From Zygnema cylindricum (lineage: Eukaryota; Streptophyta; Zygnematophyceae; Zygnematales; Zygnemataceae): DNA of 63,379 nt. A model generated the notes under the pieces. It was not told the DNA's origin. It saw only the letters and a program-made list of their open reading frames with translations, and made no database searches. The translations under genes and the position numbers were made by a program. Of this stretch, positions 41,467 to 52,957 are shown one piece after another; the first letter of the stretch is position 1, and every line of letters starts with the position of its first letter. The stretch is taken from positions 57,501 to 120,879 of the forward strand of contig JBBHKE010001777.1 in NCBI GenBank assembly GCA_037447655.1, in the 5' to 3' direction.

Positions 41467-42111
41467 AGCCTAATGTATTTGAGTGTAGGCACGCGTCCGG
41501 ATATTGCGGCAGCGGTGTCAATTCTCAGTCGTTATTGCAATGCTCCAAAAAAGTATCATTGGGAGGCAGTGAAACGGATATTTCGCTATTTAGCAGGTAC
41601 GATGGACTTTGGCTTGGTGTATGCGTCCAAAAGGGACTCTTTGCAGTGTATCAGTTATTGCGACGCAGATTGGGGAGGAGATTTCGACAGTGGAAAATCT
41701 ATGTCAGGGTACGCTTTCATTTTGGGCGGCGCGGCAGTTTCTTGAAGTTTGCGGCTCTAACCTACGGTTGAGCTAAGTTCCACGGAGTCTGAATATATAT
41801 GTGCGTGTCATACTGCGAAAGCGTCTGTGTGGATCAAGGAGATGCTGGGTGAGTTGGCCGTTTTGATTGGCTGTCTGCAGATTTTCATTGACAGCATGAG
41901 CTCGATGGCGCTTGTGAAAATTCTAGTCTTTCACAAGCGGACAAAACACATCCGAATAGAGTGGCACTTCGTACAAGATTTGGTCGCAGCGAGGGAAATT
42001 GAATTTTCATACGTGTCGACTTTGGAGGAGGCCGCAGATATGTTAACGAAAGCAGCGGTCTATGAAGTCCTATTACGGGGTATACCTAAACTAGGATTGT
42101 TTGCAGTTTAA
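41467..42111 (+). pseudogene. RNase H of L
   Basis: MYLSVGTRPDIAAAVSIL, KRIFRYLAGTMDFGLVY, CDADWGGDFDSGKSMSGY, then a stop, frame change, and IFIDSMSSMALVK (normally DNxxAI) and KHIRIEWHFVQDLV. Purine-rich AAGAGGGGGTT and AGAGAGGGGGAT after 42111 form the polypurine tract. Confidence 0.85.
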
Positions 42112-42139
42112 GAGGGGGTTTTCACAAAGAGAGGGGGAT

Positions 42140-42560
42140 TGTTAAGTTCTTTGTGAAAAGGCGTCTTAGTTTTGTTGAGCGCCGTAATATATATTATTTA
42201 GTTAGCGTGTGATTTGTGTGGCGTGGCGTGATTAGTTAGTTATAATTTTGGCTTATCTTGTTTGGTTTGTACGGCCGTATGTTGTTTCGTACAGTACCGC
42301 GTATTTTATGTTGTTTCGGTAGTACTTTGTTGTGATTGGTTCGCATGCGTCGCGCGATTCATTTGTACCTTGTAGTACTTCTCTGTTTCGTGAGAGATAG
42401 TATTTAGGACTTAGTCGTTTGAGGGAAAACTATCTTTTGTAAGAGGGGAAATATTCCGGTGAAATACATTGTCTTTTACTGGAGTGATCTCTTCTTGCTA
42501 TCTTTTGCTTCCGCACTACATCTTGTCTTCCTTCTATCTTTGTGTGTATCGATCCTATCA
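42140..42560 (+). repeat. Right LTR of L
   Basis: 421 bp, TGTTAAGTTCTTTGTG to GATCCTATCA, followed by GTGG. Richer in CG and GTAC words than the left LTR. Confidence 0.85.
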
Positions 42561-42940
42561 GTGGCTACACGTAGCTGGGTAGGCCATGTGCCTTTTGCCG
42601 AGTGGATGCGAGTCCACAGGAAGCCGCGAGAAAATCTTTGACGAAGGATATTCTTTCACGCTCGTTTTGCCATAGGCAACAAACAGTCTCACATTTCCGT
42701 ACGCTTTTACAAATTTGACTTTTCGTCCGCCCGGACAAATTTTATCAAACACCTTGTAACGAGTCGATTTTTACCTCCGCTGGTACAAATATTGCGTTAA
42801 CACTTTGATGTCAAAGATTCTTCGTAGATTTGAATAATCGTTAAAATTTACTCCGTCGTACCGAGCCAAATGTGCCACGCACCTAAAAAGTCTGTTACTG
42901 GACCCAACAAAATGTTCCACAATGGAACAAAGGCTTTCCA
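42561..42940 (-). mobile_element. Transposon family C, partial copy C4
   Basis: Minus strand, aligned to C3: CCATTGTGG, TTTGTTGGGTCCAGTAACA at its 5' side, then AIFVPAEVKIDS, (frame change) DKICPGGRKVKFVKAYGN and SVKEYPSSKIFSRLPV, SHPLGKRHM. The peptide is recognisably the same as in 60000-60290 with many replacements. It ends at the LTR of L. Confidence 0.65.
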
Positions 42941-43890
42941 TGTTCCACAATGAAACAAAGGCTATCATGGAACAGAGGCTTTCAATAAACGTATTACGTA
43001 TCGTATTGCATATTTTACGTTTACTAAGGCCGCGTAATTGCTGCATTTACACAGGAAATGAATGATCCCGTAGATGAAGAAACGAATCATCCCGTACCAT
43101 TCATTTCGCAAAAAAACAAAAAACAGAGGTGCCAAAATGACCGACCGCCCGGTGTCAACCTTTTTGGAGAGTAGCTACGGACAAAATGAACAATTTGGAG
43201 TTAAGCAAAGGGCAAAAATGTACGGTCAAGTGCGTCAAAACTTGACAACTGTGGTAAATCATCTTCTAATCCGCGAACCCTTTTCGGAATGCAAAAATCC
43301 GACTTTGAAAAAACATGAAGTCGATTTTCGAATGATTCATCTGTACCATACCTAAATCTTTTAGAATGATCACCCATTTACGAATAGCCAATCAAAATCA
43401 TGTATACCAGAACATAAAAAAATGTAAACTAAAAACCTTTTTTTTAATTTTGACGAAAAATCCTCCTCCCTCCTTACCTCCTGCTCGTGAGGCGCACTTT
43501 TTTCGCCCACGTCATAACGTCGCCCATCTCCCATCTCACTCCCATGTGAAACGTCTGTTTGACGCTGTTTAATTTATTTTTCCATCGAAAGCGAGATCGC
43601 CTCACTTCAAAAAACCTTAAGGTATCACTCGTTAGAATATTTGTTGATATTTTTTTTTTCCAAATCTCATTTAATAATTTTGCATTTTGTATTGTCATAA
43701 TTGGAATATTTATGGGTGTGATTGCACTGGACACCCTAAAGCTAATAGGAGTGTATTATTACTATGAAGGTGAATAAATGAGTAAAAAAGCAACGAAAAA
43801 GAAAAAACAAAAACAAATGAGATTAAAAGAGAGTAAAGATAAACCAAGAAGAAAATAGACAAATAAGATTAGAGAATAAAAAAAGAAACA
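42941..43890. other. Intergenic, two unsupported short ORFs
   Basis: 43074-43355 plus (93 codons, basic, no motif) and 43559-43777 plus (72 codons with one possible membrane segment FCIVIIGIFMGVIALDTL). The second ends in a natural-looking stop, and a T/C run (TATTTTTTTTTTTCC) precedes it, so a last exon is conceivable, but nothing supports it further. Confidence 0.3.
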
Positions 43891-43904
43891 ATGCATAAAA
43901 GCAT

Positions 43905-45447
43905 TGTAGCAACCCTCCCTCCCTCCATCCCTCTCTCCCAATCTACCATTCCCCCCTCCTTTTATCCCTCCTTACCTCCCTACCTCCCAATTTTCCCTCC
44001 CTCCCTCCCTCTCTCTCTCACCCTTCCTCTTCTCTGTCACCCTCCCTCCTTCCCTCCCTCTATCCCAATCTACCCTCCTTCCCTCCATCCCTCCCTCCCT
44101 CCCTCCCTCCCTCCCTCCCTCCCAATCTGCGCTCTCTCCCTCCCAATCTGCGCTCCCTCTCTCCTAATCTGCCCTCACCTCCGTCCCTCTCTCCCTCCCT
44201 CCCTCCCCCCCTCTCTCCCAATCTACCCTCCCTCCCTCCTTTTATCCCCCCCCCTCATCTCCCTCCCTCCTTCCCTCCCTCCCCCCCTCCCTCCCTCCCA
44301 ATCTGCCCACTCTCCCTCCCTCCCTCCCTCCCTTTATCCCTCCCTCCCTCCCTCCTTTTATTCCTCCCTCCCTCCCACTATCCCTCCCTTCTTGTCTCCC
44401 TCCCTCCCTCCCTTCCAATCTGCACTCCCTCCCTTCCAATCTGTCCTCCCTTCCCTCCATCTCACCCTCCCTCCTCTCCATCCCTCCCTCCCAACCTGCT
44501 CTCCCTCCCTCCCCATCTGCCCTCCCTCCCTTCTTCCCTCCCTCCCTCCCTCCCTCGCTCCCTCCCTCGCTCCCTCCCTCCCTCCCTCCCTCCCAATCTC
44601 CCTCCCTCCCTCCCTCCCAACCTCCCTCCCTCCCTCCCTCCAAATCAACGCTCCCTCCCTACCAATCTGCGCTCCCTTCCTTACAATCTGCCCTCCCCTC
44701 CCTCCCTCTCTCCCTCCCTCCCAATCTGCACTCCCTCCCTCCTAATTTGCCCTCCACTCCTTCCCTCTATCCCTCCCGCCCTCCCTCCCTCTCTCCCAAT
44801 CTGCCCACTCCCCCTCCCTCCCTCCCTTCCTCCCTCCTTTTATCCCTCCCTCCATCCCTCCTCTTATCCCTCCTTCCCTCCCTCTATCCCTCCCTTCCTA
44901 TCTCCCTCCCTCCCTCCCAATCTGCACCCACTCCTTCCCTGCCCTCCCTCCCTCCCTCCCTCCCTCTCTCTCACCCTCCCTCTTCTCTCTCACCCTCCCT
45001 CATTCCCTGCTTCCCTCCTCTCTCCCAATCTACTCTCCCTCCCTCCCTCCCTCTATCTTTCCCTTCCTATCTCCCTCCCTCCCTCCCTCCCAATCTGCGC
45101 TTCCTCCCTTCCAAACTGCCCTCCCTTCAATTCCTCTCTCCCTCCCTCCTCTCCCTCCCTCCCTCCCAATCTGCCCACTCTCCCTCCCTCCCTCCCTCTC
45201 TTCCTCCCTCCTTTTATCCCTCCCTCCCTCCCTCCTCTTATCCCTCCTTCCCTCCCTCTATCCCTCCCTCCCTCTCTCCCTCCCTCCCTCCCAATCTGCA
45301 CTCCCTCCCTCCTAATCTGTCCTTCCCTCCTTCCCTCTCTCCCTCCCACCCTCCCTCCCTCTCTCCCAATCTGCCCACTCTCTCTTCCTCCCTCCCTCCC
45401 TCCTTTTATCCCTCCCTCCCTCCCTCCTCTTATTCCTCCCACAAGGG
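43905..45447. repeat. 1.5-kb CCCTCC polypyrimidine array
   Basis: Long runs of CCCTCCCTCC, broken at intervals by AATCTGC or TTTTATCC pieces (CCCTCCCAATCTGCGCTC and close variants recur more than a dozen times). The plus strand is nearly pure pyrimidine, the minus strand nearly pure purine with (GGGA)n, able to form triplex or G-quadruplex structures. Very long open frames on both strands (up to 284 codons) are repeat artefacts of Pro/Ser/Leu or Gly/Arg/Glu. Confidence 0.95.
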
Positions 45448-46431
45448 CCTTTTTCTTTCCTCTTAGGGTACCACCGGTCTGCCCCTCCTTTAACCGAAGC
45501 TCGGTTATCTTAGTGCACTCTGCCATATAATGCCCAAGTTCCTTACAAAAATGACATAAACCTTTGGGAGCCCTTGGTCCAAACTCGTCGGTCTGATTTT
45601 TCTGCTCCCTCCCCCTATAGTTTCCGACCGGTTTCGGAGAATCCTTGTTCCTCCAATCGGTCGCAGTTGCCAAGGCTTGGCCACTCTTTCCTCCCCTTCG
45701 AATCTTAATCGTATTCTCCCGAACGAGAATCATCCCTACCATTGAGTTCCATATCCACCTTGAGTCCAAGAAGTCCTACACACGGTTAACTATGTTCTCG
45801 AACTCATCGGGTAACTTCATCAGTAAACAGTTAACCTTTTCTTTTTCACTAAAATCTTTTCCCGCACTCTCTAGCTCCATGAAGACTGTAGCAAGCTCAT
45901 TGCAAAAATCCAACATATTTCCCCCTTTGTATACATACTCCTTAACTTTCTGATCAGCCAACTGTTGTTGCTGAATTGTACCACTTCAGCATCTCTATGA
46001 AAGCCATCCAAAGTTCAGATGCCCTTTCTTCCTACAAATGGAGACATGCAAGTCCTAGAGTGAGATGGCGTAAGATGAAGTGTTTTGCCGCCATATTGTT
46101 GAAGTCCCAGGTTTCAATATCATTCTCCTCGTCCCTCGGAATAGGTGACATGAATGCCGAACTAGTTTCTATTGGTGTGGTCGCCTCCTTCTCCTTTCCT
46201 TTGTCCACCACCTCTCCTTCTTTTGTTTCCTCCGTTGAAGGTGGATCCTCTTTTCTAGTGAATCTACTTCCTTCAAACCCTAGAGGAATTCCAAGACTTG
46301 ATGGACGCCCCAACCGTCCACTCACTATTCCCTAAAATATTTTTTCGCATAGAGCTCCTATCATCATACTTTCCCACTATATGAAGCCAGTTCCATTAAA
46401 GATTGGTACCTTAGAGGGTGGGACCATAACC
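45448..46431 (-). pseudogene. gag of copia element R
   Basis: Minus strand: VPIFNGTGFI directly after the primer site, then SGRLGRPSSLGIPLGF, an acidic/basic region, a gag block KVEYVYKGG-like with LMKLPDEFENIVNRV, and one CCHC knuckle CHFCKELGHYMAEC. The frame changes at least twice. After KKKALVGGI it runs into the CCCTCC array, so pol is missing on this strand. Confidence 0.7.
46417..46431 (-). other. Primer-binding site of R (half-tRNA type)
   Basis: GGTTATGGTCCCACC just inside the LTR on the minus strand; matches the complement of the initiator tRNA-Met anticodon arm (GGTTATGGGCCCACC) with one mismatch. It lies in the gag frame (FQVMVPP). Confidence 0.7.
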
Positions 46432-47487
46432 TGAAACTCTGAGACCTTCATAAGTCCTCAAAGTGAGCAGCTTCCAAGAAGCCTCTAGGATAATCTTGAC
46501 CCTTTGTGTTTCAGCGAAAACAACTGCCACCTTGGCAGACAAAAACCCTGATCACCGGCACCCCTGTGAAGGCAAGACTCCCGTGAGTCGATAGCAAAAA
46601 GAATCTCTGAATTTGCTCCCCTGAGCAATACATTATGGAGGGTCAAAGTTGACCTTTTGTACAGAAGCTCTCTGGGAGAGAGGGTCCTATCTCCTAATTT
46701 TTCTAAGTACTATCTCTCTCACAGACTCTATCTACTGATGTACGGAACCGATCAAGATACTGTTCTGTACGCATAAGTACAGTTGCCGGTGTTCTTTATG
46801 TACGAACATTGTACGACATGGCATAAATGTCGACACATGTCATATCAAGATTTGATGCCATAATCTCCGGAGATTCCACGATCCAACGTAATTTTACCAC
46901 GTGTCATCCGATGTGGCGATGGCCACAAACCGCTGAAATCTTCTTCCGCGATCTCGGCGCTAATTCCGGCCGTCCGATTAAATTCGGATTTAATCGTAGC
47001 CGTAATAAATACATGCGCGGTATTCGTTTCACTTACGAAATAAATGCGCGGTATTGATTTCTTGTTCGTACCGGAATCCGTACTTTATATATTACCGGAT
47101 CTATGTATTCCGTAATCTATTACAGTTAAATGATTTAACGTACGTATACATATATTAATAAATATCAAACTATATACTACGTAATACTAATGCTAGACTT
47201 AACGGCTAAGGCTACCGGCTACTAAATGTCTGCCGGCCGGTAGGTACAAGGATCAAATCCTGTGGCCGGCATAATGTTTTATATAAATAAACCCCTAACT
47301 AATATAAATTTCCTGTAAACCTCTGGATAGCCTAGGTAGCCATGGCTCTAGCTCCCTCTCCAATTTATCAGTGACTGCGACAAGTTTGAGAGTTTGGAGA
47401 GAGAAGTTAGAGGTAGACTGCCTCGGCTTCTTTCTATATTTCTATTTAGACCTAGAAAATACTAAAAATGGACCATTAATTTCTACA
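46432..47487 (-). repeat. 5' LTR of R
   Basis: 1056 bp on the minus strand from TGTAGAAATTAATGG (47487) to CAGAGTTTCA (46432). Alignable with the P LTR at 56651-57640 (start TGTxGAAATTAxTGG, TAGTATTTTCTAGGTC, GTCACTGA, AGATTCTTTTTGC, CACAGGGGTG) though well diverged. Contains an antisense tRNA-like segment around 47205-47275. Confidence 0.75.
47205..47275 (+). ncRNA. tRNA-like segment in the R LTR (antisense to the LTR)
   Basis: GGTAGGTACAAGGATCAAAT followed by CCTGTGG gives a B-box with a partly paired T-stem; TTAACGGCTAAGGC upstream could be an A box. Equivalent sequence on the other strand at 57640-57760 (GGTACCAGGATGAAATCC) has a perfect six-base stem. Not a functional tRNA. Confidence 0.45.
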
Positions 47488-47559
47488 ATTACAACTAGTA
47501 TGAGAACAATAAAATAACCATGGTCTGACTAACAAAGATTGAGTTTGTAAAATACCCTT

Positions 47560-48292
47560 TTTCAACAAAATGTGCCCTTGGAGCAATTCGGGAAGCTTCA
47601 CAGGAAGGATGGATCATCGACTCAGGTGCATCCATGCATGTGTCTTGATAATGACCTCTTCACTAAGCTAAAACACATCCCTACTGTAGAGATAGAGTAT
47701 GGGGATGGGAGAGTGGTTATCAAAGATCTACTGGGGTTAGTAGATTTGAAAGTCTTAGTGGAGGGAAAGACTTCTATACTCACTTTCTCAAATGTACTCT
47801 ACATTCCTCAGCTGAGTAAAATTCATGTCCTTACGTCTGTGTTAAATGACAAAGAGTTGGATACCTTCACTAGAAAGGGTGTTTTTACAACTAAGTATGG
47901 GGATGAAGTCTACTTCACGGAAGATTAGGGTAGCCAAGACATGTTAAGGCTTAACATGAGTAATGAAAAGAAGAATGCTTATCATGTTGGTGTTCCAAAA
48001 ATGATGGTTTGGCATAAGCGGTTGTGGCATGTGCATTTTGATAAGTTGAGGGAAATGAAGAAGCTTGGTGTAGTAGAAGGCATTCCGTTTGGTGATGATG
48101 AAATGGTGGATGATTGTAGTGGATGTGCTCAAGGAAAAGCTCACATATTTCATTTTCCCAAAGCCGCCACATGTAGTGGGGAAAAGGTACTAGATCTTGT
48201 CCACACAGATATCTGGGGACTTGCAAGAGTACCTTCGGTTGGAGGGAATAGTTTTATGTTAACAATAACCGATGACATGTCTAGGTACTCCA
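47560..48292 (+). pseudogene. Copia element P, protease and integrase start
   Basis: GWIIDSGASMHVS is the protease active site; VEIEYGDGRVVIKDLLG, FSNVLYIPQLSK follow, then MVWHKRLWHVHFDKLREM with DDCSGCAQGKAH (zinc-binding) and LDLVHTDIWG, NSFMLTITDDMSRYSM (integrase). Broken at 47648 by a stop and at 48292 by insertion of element Q; it resumes at 54028. There is no gag or LTR on this strand to the left: the sequence abuts the R LTR. Confidence 0.8.
48288..48292. repeat. Target-site duplication of Q, left copy
   Basis: CTCCA, repeated at 54023-54027. Confidence 0.9.
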
Positions 48293-50976
48293 TGTTGTTC
48301 ATAGCCCTTTTCAGCCATGAATGTACCTTCGGAAGCACCACAGACTACCCCAAAACAGCCTCCTTTGAATCCACTCAGAATTCTACAGAGTTACCAAACC
48401 AAGCTGAAACTAATTAACTAGATATTTCCTAGGACACATAGTATTCCCACCAAATTTCATATAATAATACCAAACCGAATAATCAGAACACTCAGTCAAA
48501 GTTGCAGAAAAACAGCTTGCCAGAACTTTGATAAAACTGACCAACTTCACAATAAATCCCCAAGCAAATCAGACCCACAACGGGTCTGAAAATTTGCCAC
48601 AATGTTTTTAATACAAATAGGAACCCACATGCAAAATTTCAGATAAATCATTAATAGAGACTGAGCAATTTTAGATGAAATTCTCGAAAAGAGTGGCTGC
48701 CCGTCAAAAAGTTCCTAAGTCTAGAAATGACTAAGTCCTACAAATATATACTACAGCTTCCTACTAATTGTACGCAGGCATACCAGCCGTACGTAATCAA
48801 TCAACTACCTCTATTAATGTGATTGTACCTGAGATCTACATAAATAATTAATACACATGACAAAACATTGTTAAATATTTACAAGTCTTTTGAATTCCGT
48901 CAAACGAATCTGGACGGTCCAAAATAAATATCATGTGATGGACGCGATTTCGCGTCCCTCATCAAAATGAGCGCCGACTTCCGTAGCTCCGGCGGCGTCC
49001 GATTCATCAAATGTCGCCCGTCGCATTTTGTTTCGTACGTGCGACATACATTTCCATCCGAGCCCATTATCTAACGTCGGATCGCTTCGCGATGTCATGT
49101 CGCATCTCGTCGTCCATTTTAGTTGTTTATACTTAGGTGTTAGGACGGGGAGCCGCTACACTAATTTGTATTTGGGTTTTTTTTGGGTTTTACATGACCG
49201 TACATACCTACATATCGATGTACGCGTCAACCGTACATTGATATTTTGGCTGTAATATGCGCCGACGTACGACTCGAAATTTCCGTAATTTCCGCCGACG
49301 GTGAGTTCGATCGTATAATCTCTATTTTCCGCAATTTCCGCCAACGGCAAGTTCAATCGTACAATCTCTATTTTCCGCGATTTTTGCGATTTCCGCCGAC
49401 GGCGACTTCGTCATTTCACGTCGACTGTACAACTCATATTTTTCAAAAATCGCTCGACGACAAAACGGACCGTACTTGCGGTCTTACCGTCCATACTTAC
49501 CATTCCTTGAATTTCCGCCGACGACATATTTTGGAATCCACGGCCGTAAAAATAATCATACCGCGTACCTTTGTTTCCCAAAATTCCAGCCGACGGCAAA
49601 TTTTCATCATTTCGCTTGAAAGAGCATCTTGACCGTCGACGCGAAGTATGCAATTTTCGTAATTCCTCATCTGGACCGTTGATGCGAGTGACAGACAAAT
49701 CAAGTGTCAGTTCTGACGAAGCGACGTGATAAGACCATTTTAAGTCGTGAACCATTTGGAGGTTCACGCATTCACATGTAGATAGGAAGGGTTTTAATCT
49801 ATAGGTTATAGATTCTGTAACGTAGGGCATAGGATTTCGGCCTCCTATTGGCTGAATCCAAATTAGACGCAAATACTTACATAGCACACTGTACTCTGAT
49901 TGGCCTGTTTTCGCTAGGGGTAGTTTTTGTTACTTAGTTCATTTTGGATCATTTCCTACACACAATTTTCAAGTGCATGAATTATTTGTTTTCAGTATTG
50001 AGGATTTTTCTGCAGCCATCTTTTTATTTGTATAATCGTCCGGACAGCTTAGAGGCGATTTTCTGCCTTTGCGTGAAGCGTCTAGTTTTCTATTTTATCA
50101 TCGATATCTTGTAAAGCCTTACATATTAATCTATACGGCTTCGGCCAAGACCTACACGGTTTCCCTTCACTTTCCTCGTCTTTTTGAGTGGATTTCGACC
50201 GCGATCTCACAACACATTCTTTTCTCGGCTATGGCTGAACTTTAATTAGTGTGGAAGTTGCATGTTGGGTTTATCATTTTGTTGTTTTTATTTCTTGTGA
50301 TTGTGTATTTATTTCTATTTTGCCTTTGCGCATCTTTTGAGTTTGGTTTTCTCAAACCTCATAAGTGTCGGGCACATTGTCATTTTCAGTTTTTATTTAT
50401 CTTTCTCGGTTGTTTATGTTTGGATTTTATTTATTTAAGTATAAATTCAGATTATTCTCGATAAAGATAACTCTTGCAAGGAATATAAATAGACCGTGGG
50501 GCCTAGTGGTCATCTATCAGCTTAGTATTAATAAACCAACCTAACCATAACCAGCTAAGTCGTTGACCTTTCTTTTTCTTGAACCTTGCATGTTGTTGTA
50601 TTTATCCATTTTTACTTTTATGTTTTATTCCATTTACAATATCTTGCTATCATTTGAGTTTAAGTGGAGCCCAGCTGATGATATTGCATTCATCTTCTTG
50701 ATATTTGACACATGCACGACAGCGATCCGCCGTCCATTTCCTTTTAAGCAAACCGTACTTTTGTCTATGTGTCTTCGCGTCACTTGAAGTCCAATTCCGT
50801 ACGTGCCAATTAAATTAGTACCTAGTACGCAAGCTGTTATGGTTGGGATGTGACCAGCGTAGCATGGCAGCATAATATCTTTATCACACACGTTGCTATT
50901 GCTGCGTTGTAACCAGCGCAGTATAGCAGCATAGCAATATGATATAGAGAGGACTAAAGGTTTCCAAAAACCAACA
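48293..50976 (-). repeat. 3' LTR of Q, interrupted
   Basis: 48293-49093 matches 52958-53770 and 50722-50976 matches 53768-54022 closely; the 1.63 kb between (49094-50721) is an insertion flanked by GCGAT. Shared landmarks: AGCACCACAGACTACCCC, AATCAGAACACTCAGTCA, GCGTCCGATTCATCAAATG. Confidence 0.85.
49094..50721 (+). mobile_element. Probable solo LTR nested in the 3' LTR of Q
   Basis: 1.63 kb bounded by TGTCATG ... CACGACA (TG...CA with a four-base inverted end) and flanked by GCGA(T) on both sides. GGAATATAAATAGACC at 50480 is a good TATA box, about 240 bp before the end, as expected for U3/R/U5. TTCCGCCGACGG recurs several times (49250-49580). No coding motif, no second LTR. A short non-autonomous LTR element is the alternative. 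Confidence 0.55.
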
Positions 50977-52957
50977 CTCCCCCAAACCCTTAGACTCTGT
51001 CAGCCACTAAGTCCGCATTCCTCCCTTCTCCCTTTTTGTTCAACCGTCACCACCACTTCCGCTGACGTTACCATTGCTTCAAATAATTCCGTACATCCCA
51101 AGCAGTAAGTACCATTACTCCCCCAATTTGCAGATCCATTCGAACCTCCACAGTAAATCAAGATAGCATTAGAATCTCGTGCTGTACCCAGGAACCATTG
51201 TGTAAGCACGAAACGACACGCACTCACGAAACTGACTTTTCAAAACAACACTCCCCCGAAAATTAAGTTTCGTACATCCCGAATAAAATAAAAGTATGGT
51301 AGCTGCTATGATTGCGATGTCAGATAAAGGCAACAGAGCAACATAGCAACGCCTCATAGCAGCATAGCTACGTCACATAGCAACATTGCAGCACAGCAAG
51401 ATGTGTTCAACGTCTCCACTGCTCCAACTCTCTACGGCCATCTGTTCCAAAATTTGTCCTTACTAGACACACCATCGCTTCTGCTGCCTCTTTCTAGGTC
51501 CTCAAAATAAAACTTTATGTTTCAATCAATTTTAGAACAATCAAAAGAGCAAAATTCAAAATTCTACACATGTTACTAAATGGTAATGGTAGTCACCTCC
51601 GTAAAGTTACTTTTCACGCTGTCTTCTTTTGACCACACTCTGCACACGTTTTCTTCTACGGGTGGTCGTTTCAATTCTACTTCTTTTCTTCTTTTTTTTA
51701 AGGAATTTTGGTATTTTCTCATTTTTTGCATTTTTATTTCCTTTTCCCATATTATAAACTTCCTTACTTACTCCAATTTTTTGAACACTTTTCTTCTCTC
51801 CTTCTCTAAGTCCATTTCTCTCTTCATGCAAATTATTTTCAGTTTTCCCTGTTTCCACTTCTAAGTCCCTTTCACTTCCTCGTAGTATTCTTACTTTAAT
51901 AACCTCTTCCTCTTGCACATCTTCATCACTCACCAATCTGTCGTTTGTAAAAGTGACAAAAACTGACTCTTTTTCTGTCACCTCTTTCTCCACTCCATTT
52001 TCGGTGACAACAAAGTTTTCTTTTCCTTCCTCATGTTCGATATCTCGAAGAGTAACAATCGGCAAGTATACAAATTCCTCGACGGGAAGTGTAACCCTTT
52101 GTTTAGGGGGTCAAACTCGATTTTCATCCCATTCATTCTTGAAAGTTCTTGCAACACATGCACTTTTATATAGCGGGCATACCCTGAAAGTATGCCCTAC
52201 ATCATTACAGTAAAAACAGTTTTCTAAAATGATGTCGTACTAAAACTGTATCTATGCACGCCGTATCCAGTTTTAGTTAAATAGATTTGTTCCTTCCTAA
52301 ATGTATATACATGTAACCTTACAACTTTTCTTAATTCTCTGAAATTGTGATTTGACACCTTGACAATTCCCCCTATTTTTTATAGCCTCGTTATTAGCCT
52401 CTTCCTCTAAAACACACATGATTTCTAAAGGTAAGTTCCAATCCCTTCTATCAACTTGTCTTAATCTATCCAAAGCACACCTATATCCCTTCGGTAATCC
52501 TTTCATTAACAAGAAAGCCTTTTTAAACATTGGTGAAGTTTCCTCCTGCAATATCATTTTCTGCAAACAATATTTGTATCCCAATAGAATAATTCAACAT
52601 ACTACCTCCATCATACTTATACTCAATTATTTTTGTAACATTACTCATCCAGTGATACACAGAAGTCTTTTGATCTGCACATTCTAAACACTTCCATAAT
52701 TCAGCTGCACTTTGTAAACCAAGGTAAGTCATTACAAGTTCCTCGTTCAAGGATAGCTTGATAATCAGCAAACATTCATTGTTCTTCTCCTCCCATCCAA
52801 TCGATGATCCCCACATGTCCCATCCACCACATCGATTAACTTCCTCGACTTGAAGTAGCTCCCCATAATACTCCTCCAATAGTAATATTTAGATCCATCA
52901 AATATGGGTAAGATTGATTCACCCAATATGGGTAGCCATGGGCGTGGGCCAATAACC
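50977..52957 (-). pseudogene. gag region of Q
   Basis: Minus strand: frame opens at an ATG at 52983 inside the LTR (GYEQQVIGP crosses the primer site), then ILPIFDGSKYYYWRSIMGSY (gag start), ELVMTYLGLQSAAELWKCL, SPMFKKAFLLMKGLPKGY, and one CCHC knuckle CFYCNDVGHTFRVC near 52230-52190. A Lys/Glu-rich open region (52065-51607) follows, ending in a basic tail. Two or more frame changes. Nothing resembling pol. Confidence 0.7.
52946..52957 (-). other. Primer-binding site of Q (half-tRNA type)
   Basis: GGTTATTGGCCC immediately after the LTR; one mismatch to GGTTATGGGCCC, the complement of the initiator tRNA-Met anticodon arm. Confidence 0.7.

Larger units (their letters stand above)
36797..42560 (+). 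mobile_element. Ty1/copia element L, complete LTR to LTR
   Basis: 5764 bp. Left LTR 36797-37170, primer site at 37172, gag, protease, integrase, RT, RNase H, polypurine tract, right LTR 42140-42560. Flanked by GTGG on both sides (4-bp duplication). The order IN before RT makes it Ty1/copia. It is dead: stops and frameshifts in gag, integrase and RNase H, a changed RT active site, and a MITE in the RT-RNase H joint. The flanking DNA to the right is transposon C4, so L landed in older repeats. Confidence 0.9.

Noticed and set aside
43891-45769. Very long open frames on both strands (up to 284 codons)
   Set aside because: They are translations of the CCCTCC array: only Pro/Ser/Leu on one strand and Gly/Arg/Glu on the other, with no start context or motif.
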